The notes below the pieces were generated by a model. It saw only the letters and a program-made list of their open reading frames with translations, had not been told where the DNA came from and did not search any database. DNA of 64,000 nt, taken from Bradyrhizobium barranii subsp. apii (GTDB lineage: Bacteria > Pseudomonadota > Alphaproteobacteria > Rhizobiales > Xanthobacteraceae). The DNA lies in assembly GCF_011516635.5 (NCBI RefSeq), contig NZ_CP096255.1:3780501-3844500 (forward strand). The letters run 5' to 3'. Shown piece by piece: positions 53,968 through 62,240 of the stretch. Both the position numbers and the translations under genes were made by a program. The stretch's first letter is position 1; each line of letters opens with the position of its first letter.

Positions 53968-54513
53968 GTGCGCGGACGTGAGGACGAGTGGACCGGCCTG
54001 ATGCGGTCGGCCATGGCAGGCGATGATGCGGCGTATCATCGCCTGTTGAAGGCGGTCACGCCTGTGCTGCGCGCTGCCGCGAGGCGGGGTCTGGCGCGCG
54101 CCGGGCAGCCTCCCGACCAGGCCGAGGATATCGTGCAGGAGATTTTGTTGGCGGTGCATCTGAAGCGGCACACCTGGGACAGCGAAGCCCCCTTCGCCCC
54201 GTGGCTGTTTGCGATCGGGCGCAACAAGCTGATCGATGCGCTCCGGCGGCGGGGCCGGCGGGTCTTCGTCAACATCGACGATTTCGCCGAGACGCTGCCG
54301 GGCGAGGCACCGCAGGAGACGGCCTCGGCGGCCGAGGTCGCGACGCAGCTCGACACGCTGCCGCAGCGCCAGCGCGACGTGCTGCAGTCGATTGCCGTCG
54401 ACAGCGCTTCGATCAAGGACACGGCGTCAAAGTTTTCGATGAGCGAAGGTGCGGTGCGGGTCGCGCTGCATCGCGGACTTGCGGCGCTGACTGCCAAACT
54501 GCGGGACCACTAG
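53968..54513 (+). CDS. ECF sigma factor, SigF-like, paired with NrsF
   Basis: A 181-residue ECF sigma factor. Region 2 has PDQAEDIVQEILLAVHLKRHTWD and PFAPWLFAIGRNKLIDALRRRGRR; region 4 has LPQRQRDVLQSIAVDSASIKDTASKFSMSEGAVRVALHRGL. The downstream NrsF-type anti-sigma marks it as the group known in Caulobacter as SigF, which responds to heavy metals. The GTG at 53968 is the likely start; an ATG at 54001 is possible. The stop and the next start are 2 bases apart. Confidence 0.88.
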   Translation: MRGREDEWTGLMRSAMAGDDAAYHRLLKAVTPVLRAAARRGLARAGQPPDQAEDIVQEILLAVHLKRHTWDSEAPFAPWLFAIGRNKLIDALRRRGRRVFVNIDDFAETLPGEAPQETASAAEVATQLDTLPQRQRDVLQSIAVDSASIKDTASKFSMSEGAVRVALHRGLAALTAKLRDH

Positions 54514-54515
54514 TC

Positions 54516-55154
54516 ATGGATACCGATCAACTCATTCGCTCGCTCGCGGCCGACAACGCCCATCGCGCGCCGCGCGTCGGCGCCGTGCTGACGATGGCGC
54601 TGCTGGTGGCGGCACCGTTCTCGATCCTGATCTTCGCCAGCTTCCTTGGCGTGCGGCCCGACGTGATGACCGCGATGCATAATCCGTTCTTCGATACGAA
54701 GTTCGCGGTCACGCTGTCGCTTGCGATCCCCGCGATCATCGTCAGCCTGCATCTGTCGCGGCCCGAAGCCTTGATGCGCGGCTGGGGCTGGCTGCTGCTG
54801 CTTCCCGTCGGCCTGCTTGCGGTTGCGATCGGCAGCGAGACCATGATGGCCCCGGCGATGCCGATGACGATGCGGCTGGTGGGCAAGAACTCCCGGGTGT
54901 GCATGCTCGCGATCCCCGCGATGTCGCTGCCGCTGCTTGCGGGCGCGCTGTTCGGCCTGCGCCACGGCGCGCCGTCGCATCCTGCACTCGCCGGCGCGCT
55001 CGCCGGCCTGCTGTCGGCCGGCCTTGCCGCAACGCTCTACGCCTCGCACTGCACCGACGACTCGCCGCTGTTCGTTGCGACCTGGTACACGATCGCGACG
55101 GCACTCGTGACCGCGATCGGCGCCTACGCGGGTTCGAAGGTTTTGCGCTACTAG
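54516..55154 (+). CDS. nrsF: NrsF-type membrane anti-sigma factor (DUF1109)
   Basis: A 212-residue inner-membrane protein with six predicted helices, which holds the SigF-like factor until the cell meets heavy-metal stress. The N-terminus DTDQLIRSLAADN is the cytosolic sigma-binding part. Two cysteines that face the periplasm in this family are present: C129 (KNSRVCMLAIP) and C179 (YASHCTDDSP), fifty residues apart, the same spacing as the signalling pair I recall for the Caulobacter protein. It starts 2 bases after the sigma stop. Confidence 0.9.
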   Translation: MDTDQLIRSLAADNAHRAPRVGAVLTMALLVAAPFSILIFASFLGVRPDVMTAMHNPFFDTKFAVTLSLAIPAIIVSLHLSRPEALMRGWGWLLLLPVGLLAVAIGSETMMAPAMPMTMRLVGKNSRVCMLAIPAMSLPLLAGALFGLRHGAPSHPALAGALAGLLSAGLAATLYASHCTDDSPLFVATWYTIATALVTAIGAYAGSKVLRY

Positions 55155-55165
55155 CGGTGGCGGCC

Positions 55166-56269
55166 TCACGCCACCGGCGTCGTGCCCTGCTGCATGCGGT
55201 GGAAGCGCAGCACCTGCTGCGCGGTCGATGAGCGCAGGGCCTCGTAGGCATCGCGCAGCGTCAGCATGTCGGTCTTCGAGCCGCCCGAGAGCTTTTCGCG
55301 CATGGCGATGATCGCGCGGACGCTTGACCATTGCATGCCTGCGACCTTGGCGAGGACCATCACGCCCTCGTTGCGGCTCTCGATCATCATGTTCTCGGCG
55401 GTCTCGACCGCGACGCCCGCGAGCGCCGCGAGCCCCGCATTGGTCTCGTCGAACTTGCCCTGCTCGGCGAAGCTGGTGACCTGGAACTCGTTGAGACGAC
55501 CATCCTCGTGCAGCGATCTCACCAGCGCGCGCGCCATTTCGGTCTGCCTGGTCATGGCGGCGGCGCGGACCCGCTGGGTCGCTTCCTGGACCACGCTGGA
55601 CACTTCGTCCGCGAGCTCCGGATGCGCGGTCTCGAGCTTCCTGCGCACGCTCAGGGACGCCTTGGCGATCAGCTTCAGGTAGTGATGGCGCGGCAGGTCG
55701 GGCCGCAGGCCGATGCAGGTGGCGAGGTCATCGTCGCGTTCGGCGCGCGTGACGAGGTCGGTGAAACTTCCCTCGGAGAGCTGCGCGCCCGGATTGCTGA
55801 CGGTCGATTGCACGACGTCTTCGTTGCCGCGCGCCACCAGCACGTCGGTCAGTGCTTCCGACAGCACCCGCCGCAGCGAGATCGCCTTGAGATGCGCCTG
55901 GCTCCTGGTGCGCGCGATCTCGATCAGGGTCGCCTCGTCCAGCCGTTCCGATTTCGAGAGCACGGGTCCGGAGACCTCGATCACCTCGTCGAGCGCGAGG
56001 GTGCGGATGATCTTGGGCGGCGCAGCCGCGATCGGCGCGAGACGGTTGGCGAGCAGCGTTCTCGCCGAGGCCTCGATCTGCTCGATCAGGCACTGGAACA
56101 CGTCGTCGAACACCCTGATGTGCTCGCCGGAATAATCCACCGCATTGTTAATGAAGAGATCAGTGACGCGGCGCAGGGCCTCGACCCGGCGCGCGACGGT
56201 GCCGTGCGAGCGCGCGGTCTGCAATTCCTCAAGCAGGTTCTCGGATGGTTTTTCGGATTTCGATCTCAT
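55166..56269 (-). CDS. DUF2336 protein
   Basis: A 367-residue, largely helical, soluble protein of the DUF2336 family. Typical parts are RVEALRRVTDLFINNAVDYSGEHIRVFDDVF near the N-terminus, VLVARGNEDVVQSTVSNPGAQLSEGSF in the centre and ATLIEIARTRSQAHLKAISLR, a HEAT-like repeat pattern. Function is not established; members are common in alphaproteobacteria, often next to cyclic-di-GMP or sensory genes, as here. It lies downstream of a GGDEF gene on the same strand, with 64 bases between, so the two may be linked functionally. Confidence 0.8.
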   Translation of the reverse strand: MRSKSEKPSENLLEELQTARSHGTVARRVEALRRVTDLFINNAVDYSGEHIRVFDDVFQCLIEQIEASARTLLANRLAPIAAAPPKIIRTLALDEVIEVSGPVLSKSERLDEATLIEIARTRSQAHLKAISLRRVLSEALTDVLVARGNEDVVQSTVSNPGAQLSEGSFTDLVTRAERDDDLATCIGLRPDLPRHHYLKLIAKASLSVRRKLETAHPELADEVSSVVQEATQRVRAAAMTRQTEMARALVRSLHEDGRLNEFQVTSFAEQGKFDETNAGLAALAGVAVETAENMMIESRNEGVMVLAKVAGMQWSSVRAIIAMREKLSGGSKTDMLTLRDAYEALRSSTAQQVLRFHRMQQGTTPVA

Positions 56270-56333
56270 GGCCCTGTCCTGGAGCGTTCGGTCCGGCTGC
56301 GGCTTCTGTGCAGCCAGGAAAAAAATGGATTAG

Positions 56334-57491
56334 TCAGCTCGTTGCAATACGGTTGCGCCCTTGCGCCTTGGCGGAATAAAGCGCGCTGTCGGCGCGTGCG
56401 AGAAACGTGTCGGCAGTATCGTTGTCGCGCAGCGTCACGACGCCCGCGGAAATCGTCACCCGCATGCCGGGGGAAAATGCGCTCCAGTCGAGATCGGCGA
56501 CGATGCCGCGCAGCCGCTCGAGCATGCGCCCCGCCGCGCCGCCGTCGGTGCCCGGCAGCAGCAGCAGAAATTCCTCGCCGCCATAGCGGCCGAAAAAGTC
56601 GGCCGGGCGGATATTTGCAAAAATGGTGATGGCGAAGGTGCGCAGCACCTCGTCGCCGACGGGGTGGCCGTGGGCGTCGTTGATGCGCTTGAACCAGTCG
56701 AGGTCGATCAGCGCGATGGCGCAAGGTGCGGACGCCTGCTGCGACTTTTCGACCTCTGCATCGAGCAGCCGCATGATGCAGCGGCGGTTGTAGGAGCCGG
56801 TGAGCTCGTCGAGCTCGGCGAGCTCCTCGATGCGCTGATAGGCGGCCTTCAGCTCGATGCTGCGCCGGTACAGGACCTTTCGCAGTGTGGCGCCGAACAG
56901 GCCGAGGAAGGCGCACTGGCCGATCACCAGGACGAAGCACAGCATCGAGGCGGCCCGCTGGAGCTTCGTGGCGACTGGCATGCCGATCGGCAGGTCGGAG
57001 GCGAGGAAGACGGCCGCGAGGCAGGTCGTCGCGATCGCCCAGGTGAACATCGCCTGCGCCGAGGTCATGCGCAGCGTGCCGAAGGCGAAGATCAGGAACA
57101 GCACGCTGATGAAGGCGATGCCGAGGGTCGGCACCGACACCAGGAAGATGAACTGCAGCGCCATGTGCGCCGAGATCTGGAAGACGGTGAGATAATGGTC
57201 GCTGTGTCTGTCGCCGACGCCGGCTTCCGACATCACGACGAAGATGCCGATGATCATCAGGCCGCCGACCCAGAACAGCGACGGAACGTTCATCGGGACG
57301 ACGCCGTCATGGGCATAGATCAGCAGCACGAAGGCGCCGAGCGAGTAGCTTGCGACCTGGCCGACATACATCTGCCGGCGTTGCCGGACCCGGCGTGCTC
57401 GTACCTCGGGCGCAGCCGCGTCGGGCATGAGAACGAGATCCGCGACCTCAGCGGCATTCCTCTCCGATAAGGTCGTCGCGGCCGTGCTCAT
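56334..57491 (-). CDS. Membrane GGDEF diguanylate cyclase
   Basis: A 385-residue enzyme that would make cyclic-di-GMP from two GTP. Six hydrophobic helices (about residues 42-210) form a membrane sensor domain, followed by a GGDEF domain with the intact active-site sequence RYGGEEFLLLLPG. The product-inhibition site RPAD sits five residues before GGEEF, so activity is probably feedback-controlled. ALIDLDWFKRINDAHGHPVGDEVL is the metal/GTP-binding first part. No EAL domain is present. The sensor signal is unknown. Confidence 0.93.
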   Translation of the reverse strand: MSTAATTLSERNAAEVADLVLMPDAAAPEVRARRVRQRRQMYVGQVASYSLGAFVLLIYAHDGVVPMNVPSLFWVGGLMIIGIFVVMSEAGVGDRHSDHYLTVFQISAHMALQFIFLVSVPTLGIAFISVLFLIFAFGTLRMTSAQAMFTWAIATTCLAAVFLASDLPIGMPVATKLQRAASMLCFVLVIGQCAFLGLFGATLRKVLYRRSIELKAAYQRIEELAELDELTGSYNRRCIMRLLDAEVEKSQQASAPCAIALIDLDWFKRINDAHGHPVGDEVLRTFAITIFANIRPADFFGRYGGEEFLLLLPGTDGGAAGRMLERLRGIVADLDWSAFSPGMRVTISAGVVTLRDNDTADTFLARADSALYSAKAQGRNRIATS

Positions 57492-57924
57492 TGTCCCGCC
57501 AAGGGTGAATGTCGCCCAAAAATCTACGCGGCAAGCCTTTAGGTTTGGTATCCTTCGAAATCGAATCCAAACGGTGCAGCGCGCAACAGGGTGACAGCGG
57601 CCGGCGGGGAAATTTGCCGGCGATTAGGTATCGTTGGCGACGGGGTCGAGCCAAAGCAGGGCTTGGTGAGACATACGTCGTGCAGGGCTGCTATGGTTCC
57701 ATCATGTCGGGCCGTCCGCGCCGGACGGCATTGCGCAGGGAATGCTTCATTACTATGTTACCGTTATCGAGTGAGCCGGCCAACCGCCGCGGGTGGCAAA
57801 AGGAAAATTCGCGTATGTGGGGTAGATCACACAGACCCCCGTGTGACTGCGGTAGGCTGAAGAATTTCGTCCCGCCCGTCGAACCGTCCGCCGCGCCGAC
57901 CCGACCAACTTTGCGAGACGGGCA
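57492..57924. other. Divergent intergenic region upstream of the third ECF sigma gene
   Basis: This 433-base stretch holds the promoter of the leftward GGDEF gene and the rightward sigma gene. TCACAC (57827-57832) and GTGTGA (57841-57846) form a 6-base inverted repeat with an 8-base spacer about 80 bases before the sigma gene. Nothing else was recognised; the open frames here lack homology and ribosome sites. Confidence 0.5.
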
Positions 57925-58494
57925 TTGAGCGTGACACAGGCGGCTTCGGACGAGGTCCTCATCGCCAGGATCGCTCAAGGTGACCGGCTCGCCATGCAGG
58001 TGCTGTACGGGCGGCACCATGTCAGGGTCTACAGGTTCGGGCTAAGGCTCGTGCGGGACGAGCAGGCGGCGGAAGACCTCATCAGCGAGGTGTTTCTCGA
58101 CGTCTGGCGTCAAGCCGGCAAGTTCGAGGGTCGATCCGCCGTTTCCACCTGGCTGCTGGCAATCACCCGATTCAAGGCCCTGTCTGCGCTCCGGCGCAGG
58201 AAGGACGTTGGGTTGGACGACGAAGCTGCCAACGCGATCGAGGATTCGTCTGACGATCCGGAAATCGCGGTGCAGAAAAAGGATACCAGTGAAGCGTTGC
58301 GGGAGTGTCTGACGGGCCTCTCGCCGGACCACCGGGAAATCGTCGATCTCGTCTACTACCACGAGAAATCCGTGGAAGAAGTGGCCGAAATCGTCGGTAT
58401 TCCGGAGAACACTGTGAAGACGCGCTTGTTCTATGCGCGCAAGAAACTGGCCGAACTGCTGAAGGCAGCCGGCGTTGAGCGAGGCTGGCCATGA
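57925..58494 (+). CDS. ECF sigma factor
   Basis: A 189-residue ECF sigma factor. Region 2 has DEQAAEDLISEVFLDVWRQAGKFEGRSAVSTWLLAITRFKAL; region 4 has LSPDHREIVDLVYYHEKSVEEVAEIVGIPENTVKTRLFYARKKL. The TTG at 57925 or the GTG at 57931 could be the start. Its stop overlaps the anti-sigma start as ATGA. It heads a three-gene unit of sigma, anti-sigma and secreted protease. Confidence 0.9.
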   Translation: MSVTQAASDEVLIARIAQGDRLAMQVLYGRHHVRVYRFGLRLVRDEQAAEDLISEVFLDVWRQAGKFEGRSAVSTWLLAITRFKALSALRRRKDVGLDDEAANAIEDSSDDPEIAVQKKDTSEALRECLTGLSPDHREIVDLVYYHEKSVEEVAEIVGIPENTVKTRLFYARKKLAELLKAAGVERGWP

Positions 58495-59180
58495 TGGCAT
58501 TGAGCAAAAAGATGCTGGAGCAAGAGCCCAGTGAAATTGAACTGCTACTGCCCTGGCACGCCGCCGGTACGCTGAACGCGCGTGACGCTCGCCGCGTCGA
58601 GGAAGCGCTGGCGCGTGATCCGGCGCTTGCAAAGCAATATGCCGCGATCCGCGGCGAGTACGAAGAAACCATCCATCTGAACGAGAGCTTGGGGGCTCCG
58701 TCGGCGCGGGCGATGCAGAAGCTGTTCGCCGCGATCGATGCCGAGCCGGCGCGGCCGGTCGGTTCGCTGCCGCTCTCGGCGCGTATCGCGACCTTCTTCT
58801 CGAGCCTGTCGCCGCGTACGCTGGCCTGGTCGGCGAGCCTGGGTGCCATCGCGCTGCTGCTCCAGGCCGGCATCATCGGCGCCGTGCTGATGAAGACCCA
58901 GCCCGCGACCTTCGAGACCGCTTCGCTGTCGGTCGGCGCGCCGATCACGCGTGAGCTTGGAGCTCCACCTGCGCGCGCGCTGGTGCGCTTCACGCCCGAG
59001 GCGCGCGTCGCCGACATCACCGCGCTGCTCGACAGCTACCAGGCTTCGATCATCGGCGATGCCAAGGGCGGCATGTTCCGTCTCCAGTTCGACAAGGCGA
59101 TGGGCCGGGACGAACTCGCCTCGCTGCTCGGCAGGATGTCGCGCGAGAAGTTCGTCAACCTCGCCGTCGCGGCGCCGTAA
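58491..59180 (+). CDS. Membrane anti-sigma factor without cysteines
   Basis: A 229-residue regulator for the sigma factor it overlaps. The N-terminal 90 residues are the sigma-binding domain (ELLLPWHAAGTLNARDARRVEEALARDPALAKQY); unlike zinc anti-sigmas it contains no cysteine at all. A membrane helix is at about residues 112-134 (TLAWSASLGAIALLLQAGIIGAVL). The periplasmic part (about 135-229) ends with RFTPEARVADITALLDSYQ, resembling the sensing domain of other anti-sigmas. It starts inside the sigma stop codon and is 15 bases before the protease gene. Confidence 0.85.
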   Translation: MMALSKKMLEQEPSEIELLLPWHAAGTLNARDARRVEEALARDPALAKQYAAIRGEYEETIHLNESLGAPSARAMQKLFAAIDAEPARPVGSLPLSARIATFFSSLSPRTLAWSASLGAIALLLQAGIIGAVLMKTQPATFETASLSVGAPITRELGAPPARALVRFTPEARVADITALLDSYQASIIGDAKGGMFRLQFDKAMGRDELASLLGRMSREKFVNLAVAAP

Positions 59181-59195
59181 GGCGCCGCTGCACCG

Positions 59196-60911
59196 ATGAC
59201 GCGCAAGTCCGAGAGTAAGTCGCGAGCCGGGGCCTATGCTTCATCGGTCGGAGCTGCACTCCTGCTCGCCGCCGGTCTCGGCATCGAGGTTGCGCAGGCG
59301 CAGGCGATCATGCGCACGCCGACGATCAGCGTCCCCACGCGCACCCCGACCATCTCTCCCAGCATCGCCGCGCGCGTCAGCCCCGGTGTCGGTGCGCGGG
59401 CTGTCGGCGTCGGCCCCGGCCCGCGTTCTATCCCTGCTATCCCGCGTACCACCACCACGGCGCGGATGCGACCGGTCCCAGTGCTGCCCTATGCGCGCTA
59501 TTCGCCGAACCTATACCCCGCCTGCACGGCCCCCTATCGCGACGCCGACGGCGAATGCCTGGCGCAGCCGGGCGCAGGCGGCGATGGCGCGGGCAAATCG
59601 GGCAAGAAGAGCGCCGGCAAGGGGCGGGGCAACAGCACGCCGGCCGCCGTCGACTTGCGCACCTTCGCCAACGAATTCGTGGCCGAGATCGACGGCGCGC
59701 TGTCGGCGACCGAAGCCGACGAGCTTGCGCGTCGCCACGGCCTGACGCGTGTGTCATCCGAGAATTTCCCGCTGATCGGGGCGACGTTCGGCCTGTTCCG
59801 CATCACGGACGGCCGGCCTTCCGAGACGGTGCGGCGTGAGTTCGCCGCTGACGGCAGCGTGCGCTCGATCCAGCCGAACTTCCGCTACGTGCTCCAGGAT
59901 CAGAAATCGTCGGTGCCGACCGAGGGCGATCCCGCGCAATATGCGCTGGCCAGGCTTCGCCTGCCGCAAGCGCATACGCTGGCGCACGGCGCCAACGTGA
60001 CGGTTGCCGTGATCGACTCCGGCATCGACGCCCAACATCCCGAGCTCGCCCATTCCATCGCCGACAACTTTGATGCGCTCGGGAGCGCCGAGGGCCCGCA
60101 TGTCCATGGCACCGGCATTGCCGGCGCGATCGTGGCGCATGCCAAGCTGATGGGCAGCGCGCCCGAGGCGCGCATCATCGCCATCCGCGCCTTTGGCGGC
60201 TCGACGGGTGGAGCCCAGAGCTCGTCCTACATCGTCCTGCGCTCACTGAATTACGCCGCCGAGCACGGCGCGCAGATCGTCAATATGAGCTTTGCCGGTC
60301 CGAGGGACGCCGTGATCGAGCGCGCCATCGCGGCGACCGCCGCCCGCGGGCTGGTGCTGATCGCGGCCGCCGGCAATGCCGGCGCCAAATCGCCGCCGCT
60401 CTATCCGGCCGCCAATCCCAACGTGATCGCGGTCAGCGCGACCGACCAGCAGGACAAGCTGTTCTCGGCGTCCAACCGCGGCAATTACATCGCGCTGGCC
60501 GCGCCCGGCGTCGACATCTTCCTGCCGGCGCCCGACGGCAAGTACCAGATGACCTCGGGGACCTCGTTCTCGGCCGCCTATATCTCCGGCGTCGCCGCGC
60601 TGCTGCTCGAGCGCAATTACACGCTCAAGCCGGAGGCGCTGCGCATGACGCTGGCGAAGACCGCGCGCGACCTCGGCTCACCCGGCCGTGATGATCTCTT
60701 CGGCGACGGTGAGGCCGACGCGTTTGCCGCGGTGATGGCCGTTCCCGCCGACAGCGCGACGCCTGTTGCGGCTGCGTCCGGTACAACAAAACGTGAAGAT
60801 GCCGAGAAGTGTCGCGACGAGCCTGGCATCCGCGCGATCGAACAACCCTCGCTGTCGAGTGTAGACGATAAATCCACGATTTCTCAGGTGGATAGGCCGG
60901 CGACGCGATAG
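59196..60911 (+). CDS. Secreted subtilisin-like (S8) serine protease
   Basis: A 571-residue S8 peptidase. Residues 1-37 are a signal (VGAALLLAAGLGIEVAQAQA). A Pro/Thr/Arg-rich region and a Gly-Lys-Ser linker (about 40-155) precede a pro-domain-like segment. The catalytic triad is complete: D274 (VIDSGIDA), H304 (HVHGTGIAG) and S457 (SGTSFSAAYISGVAALL); the oxyanion Asn is in AAAGNAGAK. It is the third gene of the sigma/anti-sigma unit, so it may be the product that the sigma controls, or a protease that acts on the anti-sigma; the sequence does not decide this. Confidence 0.9.
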   Translation: MTRKSESKSRAGAYASSVGAALLLAAGLGIEVAQAQAIMRTPTISVPTRTPTISPSIAARVSPGVGARAVGVGPGPRSIPAIPRTTTTARMRPVPVLPYARYSPNLYPACTAPYRDADGECLAQPGAGGDGAGKSGKKSAGKGRGNSTPAAVDLRTFANEFVAEIDGALSATEADELARRHGLTRVSSENFPLIGATFGLFRITDGRPSETVRREFAADGSVRSIQPNFRYVLQDQKSSVPTEGDPAQYALARLRLPQAHTLAHGANVTVAVIDSGIDAQHPELAHSIADNFDALGSAEGPHVHGTGIAGAIVAHAKLMGSAPEARIIAIRAFGGSTGGAQSSSYIVLRSLNYAAEHGAQIVNMSFAGPRDAVIERAIAATAARGLVLIAAAGNAGAKSPPLYPAANPNVIAVSATDQQDKLFSASNRGNYIALAAPGVDIFLPAPDGKYQMTSGTSFSAAYISGVAALLLERNYTLKPEALRMTLAKTARDLGSPGRDDLFGDGEADAFAAVMAVPADSATPVAAASGTTKREDAEKCRDEPGIRAIEQPSLSSVDDKSTISQVDRPATR

Positions 60912-61392
60912 CGGCTGCGACAACTTTGCGCGCCGTGCGAGGGCCAAGAAATCGAACGCCGCATTGAACGTTCAGCCGGCTGCCACGACCAAATTATGTG
61001 GGAGCGGTCATCCCTCCCCATAAGTCATATCAGGCGCGAGCGCCCATCCACCCCAAGCGCCCATATGGCTCGACCCGTCCGGTTGTCCCCCCGGACGGGT
61101 CTTTTCTTTTTAGGCGTCTGATTTCTTGAACCGCTCGGCGCGATCAGCTTCCGGTTGAACGAGCGCGGCGGTGCCCCTTGTCAGCGTCCGGGAGTCGCCC
61201 CGCAGGCCGGTTATGCTTGCGCGAAGCTTGACTCGAAAACACAGCAATTATCCGCACGACTACGGTGATTGACGACGACCGGCGTGTCGTTGCTGGACAA
61301 GTCAAAACTTTTCCACAAAATATTCATGTCGCGTCTAAATTGATTCGTGTGCGTTGCGTCGCGTCCGTATTTTTCTCCCAACGGGCTGGTTT
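60912..61392. other. Gap after the protease gene, with strong terminator and possible small RNA
   Basis: This 481-base stretch has no protein-coding sequence. About 160 bases past the protease stop there is a strong terminator, and the stretch before it contains GGGAGCGGTC and CATCCCTCCCC, which could pair. The rest (61113-61392) is AT-richer and probably holds the promoter of the next gene. Confidence 0.5.
61072..61112 (+). terminator. Rho-independent terminator
   Basis: GACCCGTCCGG (61072-61082) and CCGGACGGGTC (61091-61101) form an 11-bp stem with an 8-base loop, followed at once by TTTTCTTTTT. It ends the protease transcript or a small RNA lying just upstream. Confidence 0.9.
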
Positions 61393-62118
61393 ATGACACA
61401 TCGCCAAGAGGCTGTTCGCGACGTGGCGCGTGGCCGCGACATTGCGGCACGCTGGTGCGCTCTCGCCGAGCAGCGGCTGGAACATCTCTCCGAAATGTTC
61501 GAGACCGGACGCTGGCGCCGCTATCACTCCGAGATCGCATTCCTCGAAAACATCCAGGAAGCCAAGCGCGCCGTCCAGACCTGGCGCGCGCTCGCGACCG
61601 GTGCCGACGTGGCCGCGGCGGCCGCGAGTGTCTCGCCCGTATTCGGCTGGTCGCCGGCGACCATGCCCCGCGTGTTTCCGCGCGACCAACAGGCGCAGAC
61701 CGTGCAGCCGAGGGCCGTCCACATCGCCGCGAAGACCGCCGTCCCGGTCAAGCTCGTGCCCAAGCCGGAGGTCCTTGCCGAAATCACCGAAGCCCCGCTC
61801 GCGCCGCGAGCGACGCCTGCTGCGGTGGCATTGTTCACTGCGCCCGCCGCTGTCGCTCCGCTCAAGGCTCCCGCTGCGCGGGCGCCGCTCACCGCACCCT
61901 CTGTGAGGTCGCCGGTCGCCGCGCCTGCCGCAATGGCGGCGTTCACCGCACCTGCCGTGAAGGCGCCCCCCGCCACGCCTGCTGCAATGGCAACGCTCCT
62001 GCCGCAGTTCGCCCCGCCCGCCGCCGAAATCGTCGCCGCTCCCGAGCGCGTCGTCGAATTCACCTTCAGCCTTGACGGCCTGCAAGCGAAGTACCCGCTG
62101 CTGAGGAACGCGTTTTAA
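61393..62118 (+). CDS. TIGR03809-like protein with Ala/Pro repeat region
   Basis: A 241-residue protein probably of the Rhizobiales family TIGR03809. The conserved N-terminal part is ALAEQRLEHLSEMFETGRWRRYHSEIAFLENIQEAKRAV, a charged helical motif. Residues about 140-215 are a low-complexity stretch of Ala, Pro, Thr and Leu with an approximate 12-residue repeat (TAPAAVAPLKAPAARAPL, then related units). The last 30 residues (PERVVEFTFSLDGLQAKYPLLRNAF) are again conserved-looking. No signal or membrane helix is seen. Function is unknown. The ATG at 61393 starts the conserved region. It converges on the TIGR03808-like gene. Confidence 0.75.
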   Translation: MTHRQEAVRDVARGRDIAARWCALAEQRLEHLSEMFETGRWRRYHSEIAFLENIQEAKRAVQTWRALATGADVAAAAASVSPVFGWSPATMPRVFPRDQQAQTVQPRAVHIAAKTAVPVKLVPKPEVLAEITEAPLAPRATPAAVALFTAPAAVAPLKAPAARAPLTAPSVRSPVAAPAAMAAFTAPAVKAPPATPAAMATLLPQFAPPAAEIVAAPERVVEFTFSLDGLQAKYPLLRNAF

Positions 62119-62155
62119 GGCGTATATTCAAAACGGTAGCCGCGACTTCTTGCGC

Positions 62156-62215
62156 CGTCATCCTGAGGCGCGAGCCACGTGGCGCAATGCGCCGCGTGGG
62201 GAGCCTCGAAGGATG
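62156..62215. repeat. Intergenic palindromic repeat, CGTCATCCTGAGG type
   Basis: CGTCATCCTGAGGCGCGAGC at the left and GAGCCTCGAAGGATG at the right form an imperfect stem around CCACGTGGCGC and GCCGCGTGG. It lies between the convergent TIGR03809-like and TIGR03808-like genes. Confidence 0.7.
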
Positions 62216-62240
62216 CGCGGCCCGTCTGCCAACGGCGCAA

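Noticed and set aside
57509..57928. Open frame of 139 codons before the third ECF sigma gene
   Set aside because: No ribosome site or domain, unlike codon use of neighbouring genes, and it overlaps the expected promoter region.
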